Source: Streptomyces caeruleatus
Lineage (GTDB): Bacteria > Actinomycetota > Actinomycetes > Streptomycetales > Streptomycetaceae
Length of the DNA: 64,000 nucleotides
Direction: 5' to 3'
Assembly: GCF_001514235.1 (NCBI RefSeq)
Contig: NZ_KQ948925.1
Coordinates: forward strand, 249,469-313,468
Both the position numbers and the translations under genes were made by a program. Positions 26,178 to 34,632 of the stretch are shown here, piece after piece. Position 1 is the stretch's first letter, and every line of letters starts with the position of its first letter. A model generated the notes under the pieces. It had not been told where the DNA came from and did not search any database. It saw only the letters and a list, made by a program, of their open reading frames with translations.

Positions 26178-27410
26178 ATGGCACTGCAGATCAGCGCGAC
26201 GAACCCGGAGCACCCTGCGCTCCTGCTGGAGCTGCCCTGGCATCTGCCACTGGAGCAGTGGCCGGACGACGTCCTGGTCCCGCTGCCGCGCGGTATCTCC
26301 CGGCACGTGGTGCGCTACGCCCGGGCCGGCAACGAGGTGATCGCCGTCAAGGAGCTCGCCGAGCGCCCGGCGCTGCGCGAGTACGAGCTCCTGCGCGACC
26401 TGGACCGCATCGGCATCCCGGCGGTGGACCCGCTGGCCGTGGTCACCGGACGCGCCGACGGCGACGGCGGCCCGCTGGAGTCGGTCCTGGTGACCCGGCA
26501 CCTGGGCGGCTCGATGCCGTACCGCTCGATGTTCGAGACGACGATGCGTCCGGCGACCATGCACCGGCTGATGGACGCGCTGGCCGTGCTGCTGGTCCGA
26601 CTCCACCTCGCCGGGTTCGCGTGGGGCGACTGCTCGCTGTCCAACACGCTGTTCCGGCGCGACGCGGGCGCCTACGCCGCGTACCTGGTGGACGCCGAGA
26701 CGGGCGATCTGCACCCGCAGCTCAGCAACGGCCAGCGCGACTACGACCTGGACCTCGCCCGGGTCAACATCAGCGGCGAACTGCTGGACCTGGAGGCGTC
26801 CGGGGCGCTGCACCCCTCGGTGGACCCGATCGAGTTCGGCACCGAGATCTGCGCCCGCTACCGCAGTCTGTGGGAGGAGCTGACCCGCACCTCGGTGTAC
26901 CCGGCGGGCAAGTACCACTACATCGAGCGCCGGATCCGCCGGCTGAACGACCTCGGCTTCGACGTGGCCGAGATGCAGATCGAGCACGCCACGAACGGCG
27001 ACACGGTCACCTTCGTGCCCAAGGTCGTGGACGCCGGCCACCACCAGCGTCAACTGCTGCGCCTGACGGGCCTGGACACCGAGGAGAACCAGGCCCGACG
27101 GCTGCTGAACGACCTGGAGAGCTGGATGGCCACCCAGGACGACTACGCCCCGGGCGACCCCCTCGGCGCCCGCCCGGAGGTCCTCGCCCACCGCTGGGTG
27201 CGGGACGTCTTCCGGCCCACGGTGCGGGCCGTGCCGCTGGAGCTGCGCGGTGCGATGGACGCGGCCGAGATCTATCACGAGCTGCTCGAACACCGCTGGT
27301 ACCTGACGGAGCGGGCGCAGCACGACATCGGCCTGGACACGGTGGTCGAGGACTACATCGAGAACATCCTGCCCCAGGCCCGGGAGACGCTTCTGCCGAC
27401 AGCCGACTGA
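26178..27410 (+). CDS. DUF4032 protein with kinase-like N-terminal domain
   Basis: The 410-residue protein matches the actinobacterial DUF4032 layout. The first ~215 residues look like a lipopolysaccharide-kinase/RIO-like kinase fold: a possible ATP-anchoring Lys in EVIAVKELAERP, a catalytic loop FAWGDCSLSNTLF (D and N kept) and a metal site YLVDAETGDLH. The remaining ~195 residues are the DUF4032-specific helical domain (YHYIERRIRRLNDLGFDVAEM ... MDAAEIYHELLEHRWYLTE). The substrate is unknown. It follows the MBL-fold gene. Confidence 0.85.
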   Translation: MALQISATNPEHPALLLELPWHLPLEQWPDDVLVPLPRGISRHVVRYARAGNEVIAVKELAERPALREYELLRDLDRIGIPAVDPLAVVTGRADGDGGPLESVLVTRHLGGSMPYRSMFETTMRPATMHRLMDALAVLLVRLHLAGFAWGDCSLSNTLFRRDAGAYAAYLVDAETGDLHPQLSNGQRDYDLDLARVNISGELLDLEASGALHPSVDPIEFGTEICARYRSLWEELTRTSVYPAGKYHYIERRIRRLNDLGFDVAEMQIEHATNGDTVTFVPKVVDAGHHQRQLLRLTGLDTEENQARRLLNDLESWMATQDDYAPGDPLGARPEVLAHRWVRDVFRPTVRAVPLELRGAMDAAEIYHELLEHRWYLTERAQHDIGLDTVVEDYIENILPQARETLLPTAD

Positions 27411-27447
27411 GCCGGGACGGGTGGCGGGCCGGCTCGGCCGTACGTCC

Positions 27448-28320
27448 TCAGACGGGCGGTACGACCGCCACCGGGCAGGGCGCGTGGTGCAGGACGCCGT
27501 GTGCGACCGAGCCGATCCGGGCGCCGACGGCCGTACGGCGGGCGCGCCGCCCGACGACCATCAGCTGGGCCCGTCCGACGACCGACAGCAGCACCTGCCC
27601 GGCACTGCCCATCTCGACGTGCTCGACCACCGGGACGTCGGGGAAGCGCTCCCGCCACGGCCGCAGCGCCTCGCCCAGGGACTTCTTCTCGTACGGCTCC
27701 AGCCCGCCGGCCTCGTCGAGGAGCTTCAGGGAGGCCGGGCTGTAGGCGAACAGCGGCGGCAGCGTCCAGGCCCGTACGGCGCGCAGGGTCGCACCGCGTG
27801 CCGCGGCCGTCTCGAACGCGAACCGCAGCGCGGCGGCGCTGTCGTCCGCGTCCCCGTGCTGGCCCACGACGATCTCGCGTCCGGCGGCTTCCGCGGCGGC
27901 CTGGTCCCCGGCGCGCACGAGCACCACGGGGCTCTTGGCTCCGGCGATCACCTGCTGTCCGACGGAGCCCAGCAGGAACCCGACGACCGCGGCCTGGCCC
28001 CGTGACCCCAGCACCAGCATCTCGGCGTCCGCCCCGGCCGCGACCAGCGTGTCCACGGAGCCGTCGTCGATGACGTCGGTCGTCACCTCCAGGCCCGGGT
28101 GGCGCTCGGTGACGGAGCGGGCGGCCTCCGCGAGACCCTCCCGCACCCACTGGACCTGGATGTCCGGGTCTCCCGCGTCGATCGCCTCGTGCGACTGGAA
28201 CCGCCAGGCGTGCACCACCCGCAGGGCCAGCCCCCGACGGACCGCCTCCCGGGCCGCCCAGCCGAGAGCGGCGAGACTCTCCTCCGAGCCGTCCACCCCT
28301 GCCGTGATCGGGCGCGTCAT
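27448..28320 (-). CDS. Universal stress protein, tandem UspA domains
   Basis: The 290-residue protein carries two UspA domains. The first starts PITAGVDGSEESLAALGWA and has the ATP-binding turn GSRGQAAVVGFLLGSVGQQV; the second ends VGRRARRTAVGARIGSVAHGV. ATG 28320 follows AGGAGGCAG. Such tandem Usp proteins are common in actinobacteria and rise under oxygen limitation or starvation. It is divergent from the VOC gene across 62 nt. Confidence 0.92.
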   Translation of the reverse strand: MTRPITAGVDGSEESLAALGWAAREAVRRGLALRVVHAWRFQSHEAIDAGDPDIQVQWVREGLAEAARSVTERHPGLEVTTDVIDDGSVDTLVAAGADAEMLVLGSRGQAAVVGFLLGSVGQQVIAGAKSPVVLVRAGDQAAAEAAGREIVVGQHGDADDSAAALRFAFETAAARGATLRAVRAWTLPPLFAYSPASLKLLDEAGGLEPYEKKSLGEALRPWRERFPDVPVVEHVEMGSAGQVLLSVVGRAQLMVVGRRARRTAVGARIGSVAHGVLHHAPCPVAVVPPV

Positions 28321-28370
28321 TCCGGCTGCCTCCTGCTGTCGTGGTCACGTCCTTCGGGCCCAGTCTTCAC

Positions 28371-28376
28371 TACGCT
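28371..28376 (+). promoter_or_regulatory. Probable -10 element of a leaderless promoter (VOC gene)
   Basis: TACGCT at 28371-28376 is followed by exactly six bases and then ATG 28383, with no ribosome binding site. The arrangement is the same as for the alkB-like gene. Confidence 0.55.
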
Positions 28377-28382
28377 GCGGCC

Positions 28383-28739
28383 ATGGCTTTGGAGTGGGAG
28401 CAGGTAGTCGTCGACTCGGCCGACCCGGCGGCTCTGGGCCGCTGGTGGGCGGAGGCGCTGGGCTGGGTCGTGCTGAACGACTCGGCCGAGGAGTTCGAGA
28501 TCCGGCCGGAACCGGACCGCATGCCCGGCCTGATCTTCGGGCCGGTCCCGGAGGGCAAGACGGTGAAGAACCGCCTGCACCTCGACTTCCGCCCCGAGGA
28601 CCAGGACGCCGAGGTCACCCGCCTTCTCGCGCTCGGCGCCCGACATGCCGACGTCGGGCAGAGCGGCGGCGAGCCGTGGGTGACGCTGGCGGATCCCGAG
28701 GGCAACGAGTTCTGCGTGCTCGCCCCGCGGCGCGGCTGA
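28383..28739 (+). CDS. VOC family (glyoxalase-like) protein
   Basis: A 118-residue single vicinal-oxygen-chelate domain protein: WEQVVVDSADPAALGRWWAEALGW at the start, NRLHLDFRPED in the middle and VTLADPEGNEFCVLAP at the end. This compact form is widespread in actinobacteria; members bind metals or hydrophobic ligands, and the substrate is unknown. The start has the leaderless-mRNA spacing. It stands before the redox two-component operon but is separated from it by 118 nt. Confidence 0.85.
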   Translation: MALEWEQVVVDSADPAALGRWWAEALGWVVLNDSAEEFEIRPEPDRMPGLIFGPVPEGKTVKNRLHLDFRPEDQDAEVTRLLALGARHADVGQSGGEPWVTLADPEGNEFCVLAPRRG

Positions 28740-28857
28740 GAACCGTCGCCTCCCGCATACCCGCGCGGAGCGGGCGGATCGAACATACGATGGGCCCCAG
28801 TCGGCGCGGCAACGTGGAGACGCCGTGCCCTGGTTCCGATCCCGGGGTGGGAGACGT

Positions 28858-30534
28858 ATGGCACAGGCCGCCGACGCAGCGCGGACCGTCATCCTGACCG
28901 TGGACGACGACCCGGGCGTGTCCCGGGCGGTCGCCCGGGATCTGCGGCGGCGCTACGGCGCGTCGCACCGGATCGTGCGGGCGGAGTCCGGCGAGTCCGC
29001 GCTGGAGGCGCTGCGTGAGCTGAAGCTGCGCGGCGATCTCGTGGCCGTGATCCTGGCCGACTACCGGATGCCGCAGATGAACGGCATCGAGTTCCTGGAA
29101 CAGGCCCTGGACGTCTACCCGGGCGCGCGGCGGGTGCTGCTGACCGCGTACGCGGACACGAGCGCGGCGATCGACGCGATCAACGTCGTCGACCTCGACC
29201 ACTATCTACTCAAGCCCTGGGATCCGCCCGAGGAGAAGCTGTACCCGGTCCTGGACGATCTGCTGGAGGCGTGGCGGCGCAGTGACTACCGGCCGGTGCC
29301 CAGCACCAAGGTGGTCGGGCACCGGTGGTCGGCGCGGTCGTCGGAGGTGCGGGAGTTCCTCGCGCGCAACCAGGTGCCGTACCGCTGGTACTCGGCCGAC
29401 GAACCCGAGGGGCAGCGGCTGCTGGCCGCCGCCGAGCAGGACGGGCAGCAACTGCCGCTGGTGATCACGCCGGACGGCACGCCTCTGGTGGCGCCCGAGG
29501 CACCGGAGCTCGCCGCGCAGGTCGGGCTTGCCACGATGCCGACGGCCGACTTCTACGACCTGGTCGTCATCGGCGGCGGACCCGCGGGGCTGGGCGCGGC
29601 GGTGTACGGGGCGTCGGAGGGGCTGCGGACCGTGCTGGTGGAGCGGTCGGCGACGGGCGGGCAGGCCGGGCAGAGCTCCCGGATCGAGAACTACCTCGGC
29701 TTCCCGGACGGCGTGTCGGGGGCCCAGCTCACCGACCGGGCACGGCGGCAGGCGGCGAAGTTCGGCGCGGAGATCCTCACGGCGCGCGAGGTCACGGCGC
29801 TGGAGGTCAGCGGCGCCGCCCGGGTCGTACGGTTCTCGGACGGCTCGGCGGTCGCCGCGCACAGCGTGATCCTGGCGACCGGCGTGTCGTACCGGCAACT
29901 GGCCGCGCCCGGCTGCGACGACCTGACCGGCTGCGGGGTGTACTACGGGTCGGCGCTCACGGAGGCGCCCGCATGTCAGGGTCAGGACGTGTACATCGTC
30001 GGCGGTGCCAACTCGGCGGGGCAGGCGGCGATGTATCTGTCGCGGGGGGCGAAGTCGGTGACGCTGCTGGTGCGCGGCGAGTCGCTGGCGGCGTCCATGT
30101 CGCACTACCTGATCCAGCAGATCGAGGAGGCGCCGAACATCTCGGTGCGCACCCGCACGGTCGTGGAGTCCGCGCACGGCTCCGGCCGTCTGGAGCAGCT
30201 GACGCTGCGCGACGTGGACAGTGGGCGGACCGAACTGGTCGACGCGCAGTGGATGTTCGTGTTCATCGGCGCGGCCCCGTTGACCGATTGGCTGGACGCG
30301 ACGGTGCTGCGGGACGAGCGCGGGTTCATCCTGGCCGGGCCCGACCTGACCGCCGACGGGCGGCCACCGGCCGGCTGGGAGCTGGACCGGCCGCCGTACC
30401 ACCTGGAGACCAACGTCCCCGGTGTGTTCGTGGCGGGTGACGCGCGCGCGGAGTCCGCCAAGCGGGTCGCGTCCGCCGTCGGAGAGGGAGCCATGGCCGT
30501 GATGCTCGTCCACCGGTATCTGGAGCAGTCATGA
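28858..30534 (+). CDS. Response regulator fused to a thioredoxin-reductase-like flavoprotein
   Basis: The 558-residue protein has three modules. Residues 10-130 form a receiver domain with the acidic pocket VDDD, phospho-acceptor D68 (ILADYRMPQMNG), Thr in LLTAYAD and Lys in LLKPWD. Residues ~150-215 look like a glutaredoxin/thioredoxin fold (SSEVREFLARNQVPYRWY ... QQLPLVI) but lack a CxxC. From ~225 onward it is a TrxB-like FAD/NAD(P)H oxidoreductase with VVIGGGPAGLGAA, GGQAGQSSRIENYLGF, a second Rossmann VYIVGGANSAGQAA and VFVAGDAR. The redox-active CxxC of TrxB is absent; the equivalent region reads CGVYYG. ATG 28858 follows GGGAG. The stop overlaps the start of a histidine kinase gene, its likely partner. 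Confidence 0.88.
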   Translation: MAQAADAARTVILTVDDDPGVSRAVARDLRRRYGASHRIVRAESGESALEALRELKLRGDLVAVILADYRMPQMNGIEFLEQALDVYPGARRVLLTAYADTSAAIDAINVVDLDHYLLKPWDPPEEKLYPVLDDLLEAWRRSDYRPVPSTKVVGHRWSARSSEVREFLARNQVPYRWYSADEPEGQRLLAAAEQDGQQLPLVITPDGTPLVAPEAPELAAQVGLATMPTADFYDLVVIGGGPAGLGAAVYGASEGLRTVLVERSATGGQAGQSSRIENYLGFPDGVSGAQLTDRARRQAAKFGAEILTAREVTALEVSGAARVVRFSDGSAVAAHSVILATGVSYRQLAAPGCDDLTGCGVYYGSALTEAPACQGQDVYIVGGANSAGQAAMYLSRGAKSVTLLVRGESLAASMSHYLIQQIEEAPNISVRTRTVVESAHGSGRLEQLTLRDVDSGRTELVDAQWMFVFIGAAPLTDWLDATVLRDERGFILAGPDLTADGRPPAGWELDRPPYHLETNVPGVFVAGDARAESAKRVASAVGEGAMAVMLVHRYLEQS

Positions 30535-31976
30535 GCGGGCAGTTGATGCCGTGCAACCCGCAGGAGATCGGGGCGCTGTTCCTGTTCGAGAAGCTCACGC
30601 CCGAGCAGCTCGGCAGGCTGTGCGGCGCGGGGCGGGTGGAGCGGTTCGAGCCCGGTCCCGTGTACACCGAGGGTGATCCCGCTACCTGCTTCTACGTGAT
30701 GGTCGAGGGCACCGTCGTGCTGTCCCGGCGGGTCGGCGGCGACGACGTGGAGGTCAACCGGACGTCCCAGCGCGGAGTGTACTCCGGGGCCTGGCAGGCC
30801 TACCTCGGGGACCGGGTGCCGCAGGTCTACAACAGCTCGATGCGGGTCACGGAGCCGACGCGGTTCTTCGTCCTGCCCGCCGAGACCTTCGCGGAGGTGA
30901 TCCGCGAGTGGTTCCCGATGGCCCTGCATCTGCTGGAAGGTCTCTTCTTCGGTCAGAAGAGCACCGAGTTGGCCGTCAACCAGCGTGAACGGCTGCTCGC
31001 GCTGGGCTCGTTGTCGGCGGGGCTCACGCACGAGCTCAACAACCCCGCGGCGGCCGCCGTCCGGGCCACCGCGACGCTGCGGGAGCGGGTCGGCAAGATG
31101 CGGCACAAGCTGGCGATCATCGCGCAGGGTTCGTACTCCCCCGAGGTCATGGCCAACCTCATCGACATCCAGGAGCGCACGGCCGAACGGGTCGCGAAGG
31201 CGCCGACGCTGAGCCCGCTGGAGGCGTCGGACCGGGAGGACGCCGTGACGGACTGGCTGGACGACCACGACATCCAGGACGGCTGGCGGATCGCGCCCAC
31301 CTTCGTGCAGGCCGGTCTCGACGAGGACTGGCTGGACCAGGTCGCGGCGGCGGTCGACGAGGAGATCCTGCCGAGCGCGATCGGCTGGCTCAACTACACC
31401 GTCGAGACCGAGCTGTTGATGGACGAGATCAACGACTCGACCACCCGGATCTCCCATCTGGTCGACGCCGCCAAGCAGTACTCCCAGCTGGACCGCGCGC
31501 CCTTCCGGAACGCCGACGTGCACGAACTCCTCGACAGCACCCTGATGATGCTGTCGGCGAAGATCGGCCCGCAGATCAAGGTCGTCAGGGAGTACGACCG
31601 TACGCTGCCGGAGATCCCGGCGTACCCGGCGGAGCTCAACCAGGTCTGGACGAACCTGATCGACAACGCGGTCTCGGCCATCGACAGCGCGGGCGGCGAA
31701 GGGACGTTGACCGTGCGGACGGCCCGGGACCACGACCGGCTGCTGGTGGAGTTCCGGGACACGGGTGTGGGGATCCCGGCGGAGCACCGGGGGCGGATCT
31801 TCGATCCGTTCTTCACGACCAAGCCGGTGGGCGAGGGGACCGGGCTCGGTCTCGACATCTCCTGGCGGATCGTGGTCAACAAGCACCACGGGACCATTCA
31901 GGTGGAGTCGGAACCGGGCGACACGCGTATCCAGGTGCTGCTTCCGCTCACGTCGGCCGAGGAGGAGTCCGCATGA
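30531..31976 (+). CDS. Histidine kinase with N-terminal cyclic-nucleotide-binding domain
   Basis: The 481-residue protein has no membrane segment. Residues ~14-140 are a cNMP-type beta-barrel (LFLFEKLTPEQL ... TEGDPATCFYVMVEGTVVL). A DHp domain follows with the H box LSAGLTHELNNPAAAAV, phospho-accepting H167, then a long helical insert, the N box LNQVWTNLIDNAVSAI and G boxes RDTGVGIP and GTGLGLDIS. It should autophosphorylate and pass phosphate to the receiver of the upstream flavoprotein, with which it overlaps by ATGA. The downstream zinc-finger gene also overlaps by ATGA, so all three are translationally coupled. What the cNMP domain binds is unknown. Confidence 0.9.
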   Translation: MSGQLMPCNPQEIGALFLFEKLTPEQLGRLCGAGRVERFEPGPVYTEGDPATCFYVMVEGTVVLSRRVGGDDVEVNRTSQRGVYSGAWQAYLGDRVPQVYNSSMRVTEPTRFFVLPAETFAEVIREWFPMALHLLEGLFFGQKSTELAVNQRERLLALGSLSAGLTHELNNPAAAAVRATATLRERVGKMRHKLAIIAQGSYSPEVMANLIDIQERTAERVAKAPTLSPLEASDREDAVTDWLDDHDIQDGWRIAPTFVQAGLDEDWLDQVAAAVDEEILPSAIGWLNYTVETELLMDEINDSTTRISHLVDAAKQYSQLDRAPFRNADVHELLDSTLMMLSAKIGPQIKVVREYDRTLPEIPAYPAELNQVWTNLIDNAVSAIDSAGGEGTLTVRTARDHDRLLVEFRDTGVGIPAEHRGRIFDPFFTTKPVGEGTGLGLDISWRIVVNKHHGTIQVESEPGDTRIQVLLPLTSAEEESA

Positions 31977-32335
31977 CCAGCGACCGGGACGGCAAGGGAA
32001 TCGACCCGAGCGTGCCGCCGAGCGGCAGCGGGTGTGTGGAGTGCGACGCGGTCGGCGGGTGGTGGTTCCATCTGCGGCGGTGTGCGCAGTGCGGGCATGT
32101 GGGGTGTTGTGACAGTTCGCCCGCGCAGCACGCGACGGGGCATTTCCGGGAGACCGGGCATCCGTTCGTGCAGAGCTTCGAGCCGGGTGAGAGCTGGTAC
32201 TGGGACTACGCGTCGAACGAGCTGTACGAGTCGGGGCCGGAGCTGGCCGCGCCGGTGAGCCATCCGGCCGAGCAGCCGGCACCGGGGCCCGCGGGGCGGG
32301 TGCCGGCCGACTGGGCGAAGACGTTGCGCGGCTGA
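31973..32335 (+). CDS. UBP-type zinc finger protein
   Basis: A 120-residue protein with a ZnF-UBP domain: GCVECDAVGGWWFHLRRCAQCGHVGCCDSSPAQHATGH ... TGHPFVQSF. All the Cys and His ligands of the domain are present. In eukaryotes this fold binds the free C-terminus of ubiquitin; bacterial copies lack ubiquitin and their ligand is unknown. After the finger come WYWDYASNELYE and a Pro/Ala tail. It overlaps the histidine kinase stop by four bases. The repeated association of UBP fingers with thioredoxin-reductase-like proteins in actinobacteria (from memory) supports a shared redox function. Confidence 0.85.
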   Translation: MTSDRDGKGIDPSVPPSGSGCVECDAVGGWWFHLRRCAQCGHVGCCDSSPAQHATGHFRETGHPFVQSFEPGESWYWDYASNELYESGPELAAPVSHPAEQPAPGPAGRVPADWAKTLRG

Positions 32336-32353
32336 GGTTCCGGCCGCGAGGCT

Positions 32354-33556
32354 TCAACGGTCGCTGTCGCAGTCGAGGGCCGTCAGGTCGACGGCGTCGG
32401 CCATCGCCTGCATCCCCTTGTCGTTGGGGTGGATGTGGTCGCCGCCGTCGAGGGCGGGCAGCATGCGTGCGGGGTCGTAGGGGCTGCGCAGGACGCGGTC
32501 GAAGTCGGTGACGGCGTCGAACAGACCGCCGGTGCGGATGAACGTGTTGACCTCCTGTCGTACGGCTTCGGCGGCCGGGTCCCATTCGTGCCAGCCCTTG
32601 AAGGGGCCGACGGTCGCGCCGACCACGCATTTGCCGGCCGCGTGCGCCCGCTCGACGATCCCGCGGTAGCCGTCGATCAGGTCGTCGGCCGTGACGCCCG
32701 TGTGAGCCTTGATGTCGTTGACGCCCTGGAAGAGGAACACGGTCCGTACGCCGGGCTGGCTCAGGACGTCGCGCTCCAACCGGTTCAGGGCGCTTGGGCC
32801 GGGGCCGTCCGCGAGGACCTTGTTCCCGGAGATCCCTTCGTTGGCGACGCCCTTCACGGCCGTGTCCGTGCGCTGCAGACGGCGGGCCAGGTAGTCGGGC
32901 CAGCGGCGGTTCAGGTCGGCGGTGGACTGCCAGCCGTCGGTGATGGAGTCGCCGAGCGCGGCCACCGCTCCGGTGCCCGCGGGGGCGCGTACGGAGACGG
33001 CGTCGAGGTAGAACCAGGAGCCGGTCGGGATGGTCCAGGCGGCGCCGCTCTCCTCGGCGGTGTGGTCGCCCTGGGTCGCGTAGGACGACTGCAGGGCCAT
33101 CCAGTGGCCGCTGGCCGGGCCGCCCGCGTCGGGGCTGTGGAGGCTGACGACGAGGTCGGTCGCGGCGGGCAGCCGGCCGGGCAGCGGGTCGCTCCACACG
33201 GTGTGGCCCGCCGGCACGGTGACCGTGCGGGCACCGCCGAAGGTGAGGCGCCGGTTGCTGCCGGGCCGCAGCTCGGCGCGTTGTTTCTGGAGGCCGGCGT
33301 AGACGCTGTCGAGGGTCAGCGGCCGGTCCCCGAAGGCGTTGGAGAGCCGGACCCGGACGCCGGTGCCGCCGACGCTGGTGTGCACGACGAGCCGGTAGCT
33401 GCGGCCGGCCACGCCGTCGGCCATCCGGTCGGCGCTCGCGGCCCAGGTGACGACACCGCTCGGCTCGGCGGTGGCCTCGGCGGGCGCCTCGGCGGCCTGG
33501 GACTGACAGGCGACGACGGTCAGCAGGACGACGGCCGGCAAAAGCGCGGCCCTCAC
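32354..33556 (-). CDS. SGNH/GDSL-family secreted esterase (lipoprotein)
   Basis: The 400-residue protein starts at GTG 33556, overlapping the stop of the GH95 gene by four bases. It has a lipoprotein signal (ALLPAVVLLTVVACQS), then an N-terminal beta-sandwich domain of ~180 residues (VRVRLSNAFGDRPLTL ... DLVVSLHSPD), then an SGNH hydrolase domain: block I VAALGDSITDGW with the Ser, block II GISGNKVL, block III FLFQGVNDIKAH, block V DHIHPNDKG with Asp/His. It probably deacylates a polysaccharide outside the cell. The neighbours encode a GH27 and a GH95 glycosidase plus a ROK regulator, so it belongs to a plant-polysaccharide utilisation cluster. Confidence 0.9.
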   Translation of the reverse strand: MRAALLPAVVLLTVVACQSQAAEAPAEATAEPSGVVTWAASADRMADGVAGRSYRLVVHTSVGGTGVRVRLSNAFGDRPLTLDSVYAGLQKQRAELRPGSNRRLTFGGARTVTVPAGHTVWSDPLPGRLPAATDLVVSLHSPDAGGPASGHWMALQSSYATQGDHTAEESGAAWTIPTGSWFYLDAVSVRAPAGTGAVAALGDSITDGWQSTADLNRRWPDYLARRLQRTDTAVKGVANEGISGNKVLADGPGPSALNRLERDVLSQPGVRTVFLFQGVNDIKAHTGVTADDLIDGYRGIVERAHAAGKCVVGATVGPFKGWHEWDPAAEAVRQEVNTFIRTGGLFDAVTDFDRVLRSPYDPARMLPALDGGDHIHPNDKGMQAMADAVDLTALDCDSDR

Positions 33557-34587
33557 CGGGCGAGGTCCCGCAGCGTGACGGAGGCGCCGGGCCGCAGGGC
33601 GACCGTGCGGGACACCTCGCCGTACGCCACCGCCGTGGTGCGGCCGCCGACGCTGTGGATCCGCGCCTCGGTCGGTTTCCCGTCGCGCCAGCGCAGGTCG
33701 ACCTCGAAGCCGCCGCGCGCCGCGCCCCCCTCGACGAAGCCCGAGCCGGCCCAGGCGTCGGGGAGCGCCGGGAGGAGTTCGATGTGTCCTGGCCGGGAGT
33801 ACAGCAGCATCTCCATCACCGCGGCCGGGGTACCGAAGTTGGCGTCGATCTGGAAGATGCCCCGGCCGCGTTCGACCTCGTAGATGTCGAGGAGGTTGGG
33901 TACCGTGCCGTTGCTGCCGCCGGTCGAGGGGCGGAGGTTGTTGACGACCAGTTGGTAGGCGTTCTCCGAGTTCTTCAGACGGGCCCAGCACAGGCCGCGA
34001 CAGGCGTTGGCCCAGCCGAAGCTCTCCATTCCGCGTGCGGTGAGCAGGGCGGTGGCGCCGGCGACGATGTCGGCGGGGGTGGAGCCGTCGGGGCGGATGC
34101 GGTCGCCGGGGAACAGGGCGACGAGCGGGAACAGGTGCCGGTGCGTGGTCTCGCCCAGGTTGTCGGGGGACATCCACTCCTCCAGCCAGCCGGTGGTCTC
34201 GCTGACCTGGGGCAGGTACAGCTTTCTGCGCAGTGCGGCGATCGTGGCCGCGTGGTCCGGGTCGGTGCGCAGTTCGGCCGCCGCGGTGCAGTAGCTCCCG
34301 AAGAGCGCCCACACCAGTTCCTGAGCGTAGGTGATGCCCTTGGCGTCGAGGGCGCCGAGGCGGCCGTTGCCGACGGGCAGCCCCTGCTCGATCATGGAGT
34401 GCTCGTCGGCGGGGGCCCGCCACCGGAGTCGGTGGCGTGAACTCCCTTCACCGACGGGCGAGTTCGTCGCAGGGCGCGTGGGTGCGGCCGAGGCGGTGAA
34501 GGCGGGCAGGGTGGTGAGGGCTCCGCTCGCGGCGGCGAGGGCGAGCAGGCCGCGTCTGGGCAGGCGGGGGGTGGGGGTGGTGTCCAT
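33553..34587 (-). CDS. GH95-family glycoside hydrolase with large internal in-frame deletion
   Basis: The 344-residue product has a Tat-like signal (PRRGLLALAAASGALTTLPAF), then the N-terminal GH95 motif MIEQGLPVGNGRLGALDAKG, and from there jumps to the C-terminal part of the family: QELVWALFGSYCTAAAELRTD, WLEEWMSPDNLGETTHRHLFPLVALFPGDRI, FQIDANFGTPAAVMEMLLYS and IELLPALPDAW. GH95 enzymes (alpha-L-fucosidase/galactosidase) are usually 700-800 residues, so some 400 residues including most of the catalytic barrel are missing, yet the frame is intact. It is probably inactive. It lies between GH27 and SGNH genes in the same operon. Confidence 0.8.
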   Translation of the reverse strand: MDTTPTPRLPRRGLLALAAASGALTTLPAFTASAAPTRPATNSPVGEGSSRHRLRWRAPADEHSMIEQGLPVGNGRLGALDAKGITYAQELVWALFGSYCTAAAELRTDPDHAATIAALRRKLYLPQVSETTGWLEEWMSPDNLGETTHRHLFPLVALFPGDRIRPDGSTPADIVAGATALLTARGMESFGWANACRGLCWARLKNSENAYQLVVNNLRPSTGGSNGTVPNLLDIYEVERGRGIFQIDANFGTPAAVMEMLLYSRPGHIELLPALPDAWAGSGFVEGGAARGGFEVDLRWRDGKPTEARIHSVGGRTTAVAYGEVSRTVALRPGASVTLRDLAR

Positions 34588-34632
34588 GGCGGGCGGGCTC
34601 CTGGCGGTCGTGGGCGGGCGCCGTGGGTAGCT

